This document shows, one piece after another, positions 35,601-43,700 of a DNA stretch of 64,000 nucleotides; position 1 is the stretch's first letter, and every line of letters starts with the position of its first letter. A program made the position numbers and the translations under genes. The notes under the pieces were generated by a model that worked only from the letters and a program-made list of their open reading frames with translations, was not told where the DNA came from and did no database searches. The stretch is from Streptomyces fradiae (lineage in GTDB: Bacteria; Actinomycetota; Actinomycetes; Streptomycetales; Streptomycetaceae): assembly GCF_041270065.1 (NCBI RefSeq), contig NZ_CP065958.1, positions 2,728,001-2,792,000 of the forward strand, given 5' to 3'.

Positions 35601-36732
35601 CGGCGGCCTCGTCGGCCCGGACCGGGCTGCCGTCCCGGCCGTGCGCCCAGCGGGTGGTGACGGCCGACTGGCCGCGGGCGCTCAGCACCGCGTCCTTGTC
35701 GAGGCCGCCGGGGTTGTGGAGGTGCGCGGGCAGGGTGCCCTTGCTGTCCGCCGTACCGGTGACGAAGACCTCGCCGGAGGGCGATCCGGCCACGTCGAGG
35801 GCGCTGAGCCGGCCGGAGGCGACCAGGCGGGGCACGGCCCGGCCATTGCCAACGGACCGGACCGCGGCGGCGTCGACGTGCTTGACCTGGCCGGCCGCCT
35901 TCGGTCCCGCGGCCGGCCCGCCGGGGGCGTCCAGGAAGGTGATGCCGCCGGCGGCGTCCCGGGTGAGCTGGAACGGGACGCGGTCGGCGCGGGCTATCGT
36001 CCGCCGGCGGCCTTCCTTGCCGATCCGGACCAGCTGCGGGCCGTCGGCGGCGACGATCTCGCCGCCGTCGTACGGAATGGCGGACGTGATCTGGCCGGTC
36101 AGCTTCAGCGGGATCGACGTGCGCCCGGCCTTCGCGTCGACGGTGATCAGCCGGGTCGCGTTCGCCTTCGACCCGTCGTCGGTGAACTGGGAGAGCACCG
36201 CCGTCTCGCCCGCGCCGCAGCCGGGCGAGAAGTACGACAGGGAGGCCTGCACCGGCAGCTTCGTCACCTTGCCGGTGGTCAGCTCGACCACGGCGGTGAA
36301 CGCGCCGCGGGTCATCAGCTCCGGCTTGTTGGTGAAGGTACGGGGCGCGTACGCCACGACCGCGCGCTCGCCGGAGGCGGTGACGCACGCGTTGCCGATC
36401 CAGGCGTCGGTGTCGAAGCCCGGCTCCGCGAGGGTGGCCGCCGTCTTCCAGGCGTAGCCCGCCTTCGCGTCGGCGACCAGCACATGGAACCCGGAGGCGT
36501 CCCCGGTCGTGGTCCAGGCCCGGTCCGAGGCCCCGCCGAGCACCTTGGCCCGGTCACCGGGCGGTACGGCGGTGGGGTGCCGGTCGGCTTCCGGCGCGGG
36601 CGCGCTCTGCCCGGGGGCAGCGGGGGGCGCGGGCGGCGCCGCCTGGGCGGGCAGCGTGAGCGGCGCCATCAGGGCCGCCGTGGTGGCGAGCACCACGGCG
36701 GCGGCCGACGGCCGTCGTCTGTGTCGATGCAA
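32638..36732 (-). CDS. Giant secreted protein: propeller-like region, lytic-transglycosylase-like domain, golvesin-type domain and SGNH esterase
   Basis: A 1364-residue exported multidomain protein. The TTG at 36732 follows AAGAGAAG and opens a clear signal peptide (HRHRRRPSAAAVVLATTAALMAPLTLPAQA). Residues about 50-440 are repetitive and propeller-like. A lytic-transglycosylase-like domain (about 480-720) has the putative catalytic glutamate in VIAQESNMW (near 554), CGYGLTQITDGM, AAGADKLAEKWNQ and ALWAYNSGF. A golvesin/Xly-CBD-like beta domain (about 895-1030) precedes an SGNH esterase with GDSYSSGEG (serine near 1050), SIGGNDT (near 1164) and a C-terminal SFHPK histidine (near 1341). It could cut glycan strands and deacylate wall polymers in one molecule. 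Activities are inferred. Confidence 0.85.
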   Translation of the reverse strand: MHRHRRRPSAAAVVLATTAALMAPLTLPAQAAPPAPPAAPGQSAPAPEADRHPTAVPPGDRAKVLGGASDRAWTTTGDASGFHVLVADAKAGYAWKTAATLAEPGFDTDAWIGNACVTASGERAVVAYAPRTFTNKPELMTRGAFTAVVELTTGKVTKLPVQASLSYFSPGCGAGETAVLSQFTDDGSKANATRLITVDAKAGRTSIPLKLTGQITSAIPYDGGEIVAADGPQLVRIGKEGRRRTIARADRVPFQLTRDAAGGITFLDAPGGPAAGPKAAGQVKHVDAAAVRSVGNGRAVPRLVASGRLSALDVAGSPSGEVFVTGTADSKGTLPAHLHNPGGLDKDAVLSARGQSAVTTRWAHGRDGSPVRADEAAAERTVVNQVTVLGTGRSVELEATPGAEAVAPARLVDGQAPSPALRSPAGPAGTPRKSAQNAPSAQTARTTLLAGVAESSSHDPAEVERTCSVPRGDVRKQAFQPTPRQVEWAVDQAVIMGLNQHINRPANWKSTGIAGYNPQLLFPLRVLSGDPNGYTDKADEWHIPAQILLGVIAQESNMWQASRYVVPGVTGNPLIGNYYGIDYAPNGTQGDPWAVNWSKADCGYGLTQITDGMRLPGHDQPTLSTVQQEAAALDYTANIAAGADKLAEKWNQTRDAGLVINNGKPKYIENWIFALWAYNSGFYPQADAAKNNGTWGVGWTNNPANPLWKANRTPFLESANGGDDYSHASHPQDWPYQEKVMGWAARPLSAMFKPGVMGVGFRQAWWNTAADRTAGLKPSEAMFCDATNECNPDKIGPDDKNEPGLGACTRTDLHCWHHHAVSYKNCDQSQCGQATHRFDTTYPEQPDEDSSYPPRCSSGLPAGSLIVDDLPNGTRPAGSDARNCPGTVASAGSFSFDFTPWLGTYPGKIDMHQIGGGYGGHFWFSHTRDKFTTDSSRLLTTGTWTLGQNIGGSGWARVMVHMPDHGAHTRQATYTVYGTDSTSPVRVVPQRTRENRWMDLGVFHFTGTPKVSLSTHAVGGDGTEDVAWDAAAFQPLPGKPRDFVVALGDSYSSGEGASVSGGADYYKETNYRDTTNGATRDACHRSTKAWSRQATLPGRGSSVGALADARDPSLDYHLIACSGARTYNVLGQLDGGGKTEYGELAQLDQGYLDQNTNLVTISIGGNDTLFTPIFQQCILISLMCQNAEIAVVDADGNKTDKSSGPLITYVPDRIHNLVRPQIVKTLKAIQARAPQARIVLMGYPPLLENNGQCVPNISMGEGPWLNSVGDLLLQEMDGAAADARAQGVKVWFSNPKEAFKGQAICGSPETVHGLVGDLVESDVPNLDIDVIKVGASAQSFHPKIAGARHYADALEQTLGGMPAQ

Positions 36733-37221
36733 GGGTCTTCTCTTCCGTGACGTCCCCGCCGAGGCAGCACACGGCAGCCTCAGACGCCCTGGGGCATCGC
36801 GGGCAGGGGCCGGCCTCGGCGGAAGGGGTGGGGTGGGTGAGGAGGACGGGCGGGGCCGTCCGACGCCAGCAATGTAGGGGCCGCACACGGCCGTTCGGGG
36901 CCGGAAGCCTCCCCGGGACGTCCCGTACGGGGCCCGGCTCGCGGGACGGGAACACCGTCCCGGGCCCGGGGGACGGGACGGCGGCCTCCCGGGACGGGCG
37001 GGCGTCCCGGGCCGGTTCACGGGAGGGCGCCGCGGCCGGCCCCGCCGGCCACGGGATTCAACCAGGCGGGCAGTCCCCACCCGCTCTCCGGGACTTCCCG
37101 GGGACGGCCGGGACACCGGGACGCGCCCGAACCCGCCCTAGTGTTCGGGCTGTCCGGCGGCGTCGAGCCCTGCCCGTCCGGCACGACCCCCGCCCCCCTC
37201 CTCACGGAAAGCAGGTTCGCC
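36733..37221. other. Gene-free 489-bp region rich in GGGAC/GTCCC words
   Basis: No credible gene is seen between the two divergent secreted-protein genes. From about 36910 to 37125 the words GGGACG, CGGGAC and CGTCCC recur many times, giving overlapping short inverted repeats. Near the right gene, GCCCGAA (37125-37131) pairs with TTCGGGC (37144-37150). The same words appear in the neighbouring intergenic gaps at about 30170-30230 and 32530-32590. Function unknown. Confidence 0.5.
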
Positions 37222-37641
37222 ATGCTCAAGAAGACCGTCTCACGGACCGTCGCCACCGTGGCCGCCGCGGCCGCCCTGTCCGTCGTCGCCCTCTCCGGTA
37301 CGGCTCAGGCCCGCGTGGGCGCCCCGTACATCGGATACGGCCAGACGAACAACACGCACGCCGTGTGGTGCGTGCAGCACCAGCTGAACTGGGCGTTCGC
37401 GAACAACTGGGTCGGGCGCCTGGGCTGGCACGGCCAGATCGCCGAGGACGGGGCGTTCGGCCCCCAGACGGACGAGGCGATCCGCTTCTTCCAGAAGTCG
37501 TTCTTCCCCAACGAGATCGACGGCATCGTCGGCCCGGAGACCGGCTACGCGCTCCTGTGGGAGGGCGACCCGCGCTTCGGCTACGACGACAAGGTCACCA
37601 ACGCCGGCTACTGCAACGAGTACATCCCCAGCATCGTCTGA
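37222..37641 (+). CDS. Small secreted peptidoglycan-binding-like protein
   Basis: A 139-residue exported protein. The Sec signal (LKKTVSRTVATVAAAAALSVVALSGTAQA) ends near residue 31. The mature part resembles a PG_binding_1 domain: HAVWCVQHQLNWAFANNW, then EDGAFGPQTDEAIRFFQ and IDGIVGPETGYALLW. There are two cysteines, near residues 50 and 132. The ATG at 37222 is chosen for its signal peptide; a frame starting at 37141 gives no signal. It is followed after 57 bases by a second secreted PG-binding gene, so the two may be cotranscribed. Confidence 0.83.
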   Translation: MLKKTVSRTVATVAAAAALSVVALSGTAQARVGAPYIGYGQTNNTHAVWCVQHQLNWAFANNWVGRLGWHGQIAEDGAFGPQTDEAIRFFQKSFFPNEIDGIVGPETGYALLWEGDPRFGYDDKVTNAGYCNEYIPSIV

Positions 37642-37698
37642 CCCTCCCGCTCCTCCCCGTCCTTCCTCCCCGCCCACCCACCCTTCCCGGAGAGATCC

Positions 37699-38151
37699 AT
37701 GAAGCGCACCCTGACCGCGCTCGGCACGGCCGCCGTCCTCGCCGCCGGCCTGCTGACCGCCGGCACGACCACCGCGTCCGCGGCCATGCCGACCTGCACC
37801 GGCGCCAACACCTACGTGGACGCCGTCGGCTACACCGTGGAGATGCCCACCGACTACGAGAACGGCTCCAACTTCTGTGTGATGGGGCGCGGCGCCTCGG
37901 GCAGAGGGGTCGAGGCCCTGCAGTGGACCATGCACTTCTGCTACGGCCAGATCAACCTCGCCAAGGACGGCCAGTTCGGGCCGGCCACCGAGGCCGCCCT
38001 GAAGAAGGTCCAGGCCTCCGAGGGCCTCGTCGCGGACGGCGTCTACGGCCCGAACACCCGCGACCGGATCAAGCACAAGTGGGAGATCTGGGACCAGGGC
38101 ATCTACCGCTGCCTGCGGATGTCCCAGGCCCCGGCCCCCATCCGGGACTGA
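37699..38151 (+). CDS. Secreted peptidoglycan-binding domain protein, paralogue of the 29505 gene product
   Basis: A 150-residue exported protein with a Sec signal ending TTTASAAMP near residue 29 and a single PG_binding_1-like domain (MGRGASGRGVEALQWTMHFCYG, KDGQFGPATEAALKKVQ, DGVYGPNTRDRIKHKW) ending in RCLRMSQAPAPIRD. Cysteine positions and the end match the protein encoded at 29505-29957, so they are recent paralogues on opposite strands 8 kb apart. GGAGAGATCC lies directly before the ATG. A strong hairpin follows. Likely a wall-binding exoprotein without enzymatic activity. Confidence 0.85.
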   Translation: MKRTLTALGTAAVLAAGLLTAGTTTASAAMPTCTGANTYVDAVGYTVEMPTDYENGSNFCVMGRGASGRGVEALQWTMHFCYGQINLAKDGQFGPATEAALKKVQASEGLVADGVYGPNTRDRIKHKWEIWDQGIYRCLRMSQAPAPIRD

Positions 38152-38178
38152 TCCCGCACGCACCTCCGGTACGTGAAG

Positions 38179-38216
38179 GGCCCCCGCACGCGCGCGATCG
38201 CGTGCGTACGGGGGCC
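38179..38216. terminator. Bidirectional terminator between the PG-binding and peptidase genes
   Basis: GGCCCCCG (38179-38186) pairs with CGGGGGCC (38209-38216), with a further CACGCG/CGCGTG pairing inside. It lies 27 bases after each of the two convergent stops. Confidence 0.7.
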
Positions 38217-38242
38217 AGGAACCGCGGGACCTGCGGACGGAC

Positions 38243-39688
38243 TTACGGGCGCAGTCCGTGCTCCCGGGTGGCGTCCTCGTCGACGAGCTTGTCGATCCGG
38301 GCGTCGAAGCGGGCCAGCGGCTGCGCGGCCCGGACGGCGGGGGCGTCGACGCCGGCCCAGGCGAGGATCCGAGCGGTGGCGTTGGCCTGTTCGGCCTCGA
38401 CCAGACCGGCCACGTTGGCGCCGTGGTTGGCGCCCGGCGCGACGTACACGAAGCTGTCGCGGGCGCCCTTGCCGAGGCGGAACTGCTCGGAGCCCCACGG
38501 GTCGTTGCCGCCGTAGACGAACAGCATGTGGTTGGCGTTGTGGCGGACCCAGGTGTCGACGTCCCGCATCACCCACGGCTTGAACTTCATGGGGATCTCG
38601 CGCGGCACGAAGTTGCGGGCCGGCTGGTAGCCGTAGCGGCTCAGCCCGGCCAGGTGGGGCTGGGTGATGGTGGGCGAGCCGAGCTCGGTCGCCGCCTGGT
38701 AGTAGTACGGCGTGTAGCCCTCCAGGCTCTGGTCGGTGTACGCGGCCCAGCCGGAGTAGGCGTCGATCGTCTCGTAGACGGTGTCGTCGCTCGCGGTGGC
38801 GGCGTCCGGGATCTGGTCGCAGACGTCCTGGCCGTAGTACTGCCAGAAGCCCCACACAAAATCGAGGACGACGGCCTCGTAGGCCTTGTCGAGCGTGCCG
38901 AGGGTGTTGAAGGTGGAGCCGTCGGCCGCCGCCTGGGCGGCGAGCTTCTTCTCCAGCGGCTCGCGGCGCACCAGCGCCTCGCGCTGCATCGCGTTCAGCC
39001 GGTCGCGGCAGTCCTTGGTGCCGACGGTCTCGAAGAAGCGGTCGTAGGCCGAGTCCTCCTTCTCCACCACGTCGTTGGGCGCCACGTACGCCACCACGCC
39101 GTCCATGTCGCGCGGGTAGAAGCGCTCGTAGTAGGTGGCGGTCATGCCGCCCTTGGAGGCGCCGGTGGACAGCCAGTTCTTGCCGTAGATCTTCTTCAGC
39201 GCGGTGAAGATGCGGTGCTGGTCGCTGGCGGCCTGCCAGATGTCGAGCTTCGACCAGTCGGCGGGCTGCGGCCGGGACGGCGTGAAGAAGCGGTACTCCA
39301 TGGAGACCTGGTTGCCGTCGACGATCCGGGTCGGCTCGGTGCGGCTGGGCGTGGTGCTCAGTCCGTAGCCGCTGGTGCGGAAGACGGTCGGGCGGTCCGT
39401 GTCCTTGTGCAGGACCGAGATCCGCTGCTGGAACGTGCCGGCCCACGGGCGCCGGTGGTCGATCGGCTGCTCGTAGTTCAGGACGAAGAAGCGGTAGCCG
39501 GCGTACGGCTTCTCCTCGATCAGGCTCATCCCGGGTATCGCCAGGATGCGGTCCTTGATGTCCGCGCTCTGCGCCTCTGCGACGGCTCTGCTGTCCGTGT
39601 CCGGTTCCGCGGCGGTGGCCACGCCGGTGGAGCCCGCGGTGCCTATGAGCACCGAGAGCGACAGCAGCCATCTGAGCGACTTGCGCAT
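38243..39688 (-). CDS. Secreted serine peptidase, S28/S37 (PS-10) type
   Basis: A 481-residue exported alpha/beta-hydrolase-type peptidase. The signal peptide (RKSLRWLLSLSVLIGTAGSTGVATA) ends near residue 27. The nucleophile elbow is GASKGGMTATYYERFYP, serine near 163; the acid is probably in YGGNDPWGSEQF (near 395) and the histidine in APGANHGANVAG (near 425). The early LNYEQPIDHRRPWAGTFQQRIS block is typical of the Streptomyces PS-10 peptidase family, which relates to S28 prolyl-type peptidases. GGAGGG lies four bases before the ATG. It probably trims extracellular peptides. No inhibitor gene is adjacent. Confidence 0.86.
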   Translation of the reverse strand: MRKSLRWLLSLSVLIGTAGSTGVATAAEPDTDSRAVAEAQSADIKDRILAIPGMSLIEEKPYAGYRFFVLNYEQPIDHRRPWAGTFQQRISVLHKDTDRPTVFRTSGYGLSTTPSRTEPTRIVDGNQVSMEYRFFTPSRPQPADWSKLDIWQAASDQHRIFTALKKIYGKNWLSTGASKGGMTATYYERFYPRDMDGVVAYVAPNDVVEKEDSAYDRFFETVGTKDCRDRLNAMQREALVRREPLEKKLAAQAAADGSTFNTLGTLDKAYEAVVLDFVWGFWQYYGQDVCDQIPDAATASDDTVYETIDAYSGWAAYTDQSLEGYTPYYYQAATELGSPTITQPHLAGLSRYGYQPARNFVPREIPMKFKPWVMRDVDTWVRHNANHMLFVYGGNDPWGSEQFRLGKGARDSFVYVAPGANHGANVAGLVEAEQANATARILAWAGVDAPAVRAAQPLARFDARIDKLVDEDATREHGLRP

Positions 39689-39788
39689 GCACCCTCCCCT
39701 TGGTTCACAACGGTGTCGCGAACCTAGCGGGGGCAACGTGCGGACCGCCAGACCCAGTTGGACCTTACGCCGGGGCGTTTCCTGTGCT

Positions 39789-40193
39789 TCAGCACAGGAT
39801 CCAGCCAGTGGCGGTGGAGCGGCCGTCGATGGTGGCGGACACCCGGACGCAGCGGTTCAGCGCGTACACCGTGACCGGCCCGGCCTGCCGGCCGAACCGT
39901 CCGGCGTCCACGGCCGCCCGTCCGCCGCGCGGCTGCACGGACAGGGACATCGGCCGCAGCGGCCCGGGCCGCTTGGCGACGGCGACCGCGCACGCGTACT
40001 GCCGGGTGCGGTAGAGGCGCAGCTCGCCGGTGGCGAACCCGATGACGCGGGTGGGCCGCCCGGCACAGACGGACGCCGCCTCGGCGCTCCCGGCCGGCGG
40101 CCCGGCGAGCACGAGCAGCCCTACGGCCGTGACCAGGGCGAGCAGATACGCCGAGAGGCCCCGCCCCGTCCTTCGCAGCGCCCCCGCGCTCAT
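39789..40193 (-). CDS. Small secreted protein of unknown function
   Basis: A 134-residue exported protein: a basic start, a hydrophobic core (YLLALVTAVGLLVLAGPPAGSAEA, about 16-39) and a mature part of about 95 residues with four cysteines (ASVCAGR, QYACAVAV, LNRCVRV and the terminal GWILC), which could form two disulfides. The last residue is cysteine, and the stop codon lies within an 8-bp inverted repeat (39781-39798). A G-rich ribosome site precedes the ATG. I do not recognise the family. It is expressed in the same direction as the peptidase gene 100 bases downstream. Confidence 0.6.
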   Translation of the reverse strand: MSAGALRRTGRGLSAYLLALVTAVGLLVLAGPPAGSAEAASVCAGRPTRVIGFATGELRLYRTRQYACAVAVAKRPGPLRPMSLSVQPRGGRAAVDAGRFGRQAGPVTVYALNRCVRVSATIDGRSTATGWILC

Positions 40194-40319
40194 GTCCCCC
40201 GCCCCTCCCCTTTGGTTCCCCCGCCCGAACTCGTACAGGTTTACGACGCGACCGGGCCCGATTCGGTTGCGGGCCCGATTCGATCGGGCCCGGCTCCGGC
40301 CGTACGCCGAAGCCGCGCC

Positions 40320-40679
40320 CTAACCCGAGAAGTGGCCGGCGACGAGGGAGAGGAAGGTCAGCTCGGCGCCGAGCAGGATCCAGAGCGCGGCCGTGCGGCC
40401 GGTGGCGGGGGTGTGCGGGGTGTCCGGGGTGCTCAGGGCCCGGATCCAGGCGGCCACCGCCACGGCGAGGGTGGCCAGGTACGCCCAGCCGGGGATCTCC
40501 CCGCAGGTGCCGTACATCACGCAGCCCGTGCCGCTCTCCGAGGCCAGCGCGAGCACCACCACAAGGATCGTCGCGGGCACCAGGAGGAGCCCGGCCCACA
40601 GGGCGCGGGTGCGCAGCCGGCGCGCCGCCGTGGGGGCGGGCCGGGGGCCCGGGAGGGGCGGGAGGAGGTCGTCGCTCAT
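40320..40679 (-). CDS. Small membrane protein of unknown function
   Basis: A 119-residue protein with three hydrophobic segments (about 26-47, 64-82, 96-116). An extracytoplasmic loop holds GTGCVMYGTCGE, whose two cysteines could form a disulfide, and the N-terminal Pro/Arg-rich tail would be cytoplasmic. It is not recognised as a named family. It lies between the small secreted protein gene and the large ABC exporter gene, all leftward, with 50 bases to the ABC stop. Confidence 0.6.
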   Translation of the reverse strand: MSDDLLPPLPGPRPAPTAARRLRTRALWAGLLLVPATILVVVLALASESGTGCVMYGTCGEIPGWAYLATLAVAVAAWIRALSTPDTPHTPATGRTAALWILLGAELTFLSLVAGHFSG

Positions 40680-40729
40680 ACGACCGATTCAACCCCCGCC
40701 CGCCCGGGGCCCGGTATGCGCTCCCGTAC

Positions 40730-43700
40730 TCAGATCGCCTCGGCGGGAGCGGGTTCCTGCTCCGCGTCCTCGCCGATGAAGGTGCGCCACAGGGCCGCGT
40801 ACCGCCCGTCCAGGGCGAGGAGTTCGTCGTGGGTGCCGTCCTCGGCGACCCGGCCGTGGTCCATGACGACGACCCGGTCGGCGCGGGCCGCGGTGGTGAG
40901 GCGGTGGGCGACGACCAGGGTGGTGCGGCGGCCGGCGAGGCGGTCGGTGGCCGCGTTGACCTGGGCCTCGGTGGCCAGGTCGAGCGCGGCGGTGGCCTCG
41001 TCGAGGAGCAGCACGTCGGGGTCGACGAGTTCGGCGCGGGCCAGGGCGATCAGCTGGCGCTGGCCCGCCGACAGATTCCGGCCGCGCTCGGCGACCGCGT
41101 GGAGGTAGCCGCCGTCGAGGGTGGCGATCATGTCGTGGGCCCCGACCGCGCGGGCCGCGGCCTCCACCTCGGCGTCGCCGGCGTCCGGGCGTCCGTAGGC
41201 GATGGCGTCGCGCACGGTGCCCTCGAAGAGGTACGCCTCCTGCGGGACGACACCGAGCCGGTGCCGGTACGCGGTGAGGTCGAGCGCGCGCAGGTCGGTG
41301 CCGTCGGCGGTGACCCGGCCGGCCGTCGGGTCGTAGAACCGGGCGACCAGCTTGACCAGGGTGGACTTGCCGGCGCCGGTCTCGCCGACGAAGGCGACGG
41401 TCTGCCCGGCGGGGATGCGCAGGTCGATGCCGGTCAGGGCCTCCTCGCCGTCGTCCGCGGAGCCGTAGCCGAAGGAGACGTCCTCGAAGGCGATCTCGCC
41501 GCGCAGCGAGAGCACGTCGAGCGGGGCGTCCGCGGCGGCGGTGGAGGTGGGCTCCTGGAGGAGCTCCTGCATCCGCTTGAGCGAGACGGCGGCCTGCTGG
41601 TAGCCGTCGAAGACCTGGGAGAGCTGCTGGACGGGGGCGAAGAACAGGTCGATGTAGAGGAGATAGGCGACCAGGGCGCCGGTGGTGAGGGTCTGGTCCT
41701 CGATGCGGTGGGCGCCGACGATCAGGACGGCCGCGGCGGCCACTGAGGAAAGCAGGGTGACGAACGGGAAGTAGACCGAGATCAGCCACTGGCCGTGGAT
41801 GCGGGCCGCGCGGTACTCCCGGCTGCGGGCGGTGAACCGCTCGGCGCCGTACTGCTCGCGCCGGAACGCCTGCACGATCCGCAGTCCTGCGACGGACTCC
41901 TGGAGGTCGGCGTTGACCACGCTGATCCGCTCGCGGGCCAGCTCATAGGCCTTCACGCTGGCGCGGCGGAAGAAGAAGGTGGCGACGGCGAGGACCGGGA
42001 GGGTCGTGAAGACCACCAGGGCGAGCTGGAGGTCGAGCACGAGCAGGGCGCCCATGATGCCGAAGAAGGTGACGACGGAGACGAAGGCGGTGACCAGGCC
42101 GGTCTGCAGGAAGGTCGACAGGGCGTCGACGTCCGTGGTCATCCGGGTCATGATCCGGCCGGTGAGCTCGCGCTCGTAGTAGTCCAGGCCGAGGCGCTGG
42201 AGCTGGGCGAAGATCTTCAGACGGAGCGCGTAGAGGATCCGCTCGCCGGTGCGGCCGGTCATCCGGGTCTCGGCGGTCTGCGCGATCCACTGGACGAAGA
42301 CGGTGAGCAGGGCGAGCGCGGACGCGGCCCAGACGGCGCCGATGGCGAGCCGGTTGACGCCCTCGTCGATGCCGTGCCGGATCAGGACCGGGAGCAGCAG
42401 CCCGGCGCCCGCGTCGACGGCGACCAGGCCGAGGCTGACGAGCAGCGGAACGCCGAAGCCGTGCAGCAGTCGGCGCAGCCCGTACGAGGTCTCGGGGGCG
42501 ACCGCGCGGCCCTCGTCGACCTCCGGGGCGTCGGTGGCGGGCGGCAGCGCGTCGACGGCGGCGAGCAGCTCCGGGGTGGATCCCGTGGGGGCACCTCCCG
42601 TGCCGAAGGCTACGGGGGACTTGGCCTCGCGCTCCTCGGCGCGCTCGTCCCGTACCCACAGGGTGGGGGTGATGCCGCGCTCGGCGTCGAACTCGGCGTC
42701 CAGCTCGGCCCGCAGGGTGCGGTCCTCGGGCGGCTCGGCCGGCAGCACGTGGCCCGGCGAGACGGCGCCCAGCTCGTCGGGGTCGGTGAGCAGCCGGCGG
42801 TAGAGCGCGGAGTGCTCCTGGAGCTCCTCGTGGGTGCCGATGGCGGCGAGCCGGCCGCCGTCGAGGACGGCGATCCGGTCGGCGAGGCCGAGGGTGGAGC
42901 GGCGGTGCGCGATGAGCAGGGTGGTGCGGCCGGCCATGACCGACCTCAGGGCCTCGTGGATCTCGTGCTCGACCTTGGCGTCGACGGCCGAGGTGGCGTC
43001 GTCGAGGACCAGGAGCCGCGGGTCGGTGAGGATGGCGCGGGCGAGCGCGATGCGCTGCCGCTGGCCGCCGGACAGGGTCAGGCCGTGCTCGCCGACCTTG
43101 GTGTCGTACCCCCCGGGCAGCTCGGCGATGAACCGGTCGGCCTGGGCGGCGCGGGCGGCGGCCTCGATCTGCTCCTGGGTGGCGTCGGGGACGCCGTACG
43201 CGATGTTGGCGCGGACCGTGTCGGAGAACAGGAAGCTGTCCTCGGGGACCAGGCCGACGGCGGCGCGCAGCGAGTCGAGGGTCAGCTCGCGCACGTCGTG
43301 GCCGCCGACGAGGACGGCGCCGTGCGTCACGTCGTAGAAGCGGGGCAGGAGCAGCGACACGGTGGACTTGCCGGAGCCGGAGGCGCCGACGACGGCGACG
43401 GTCTCGCCGGGCCGGATCTCCAGGGAGAAGCCCTCCAGGACCGGGTTGGCCTTTCCGTCGGCGCTCTCGTACGCGAACGACACGTCGTCGAACTCGACCG
43501 TGGCGGGCGCGTCCGCGGGAAGCTCCTTGGTGCCGTCCTTCATCGTCGGCTCGGTGTCGATGAGCTCCAGGACCCGCTCGACGCCGGCCCGGGCCTGCTG
43601 GCCGACGGTGAGGACCATGGCGAGCATGCGGACCGGGCCGACGAGGGAGGCGAGGTAGGCGGAGAAGGCGACGAAGGTGCCGAGGGTGATCTGCTCCTTG

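Noticed and set aside
31867..36750. A 1627-codon open frame on the plus strand antisense to the transglycosylase-esterase gene
   Set aside because: It is Arg/Gly/Val/Asp-rich with no domain or signal, as expected for the mirror frame of a GC-rich gene. The minus-strand product has clear motifs.
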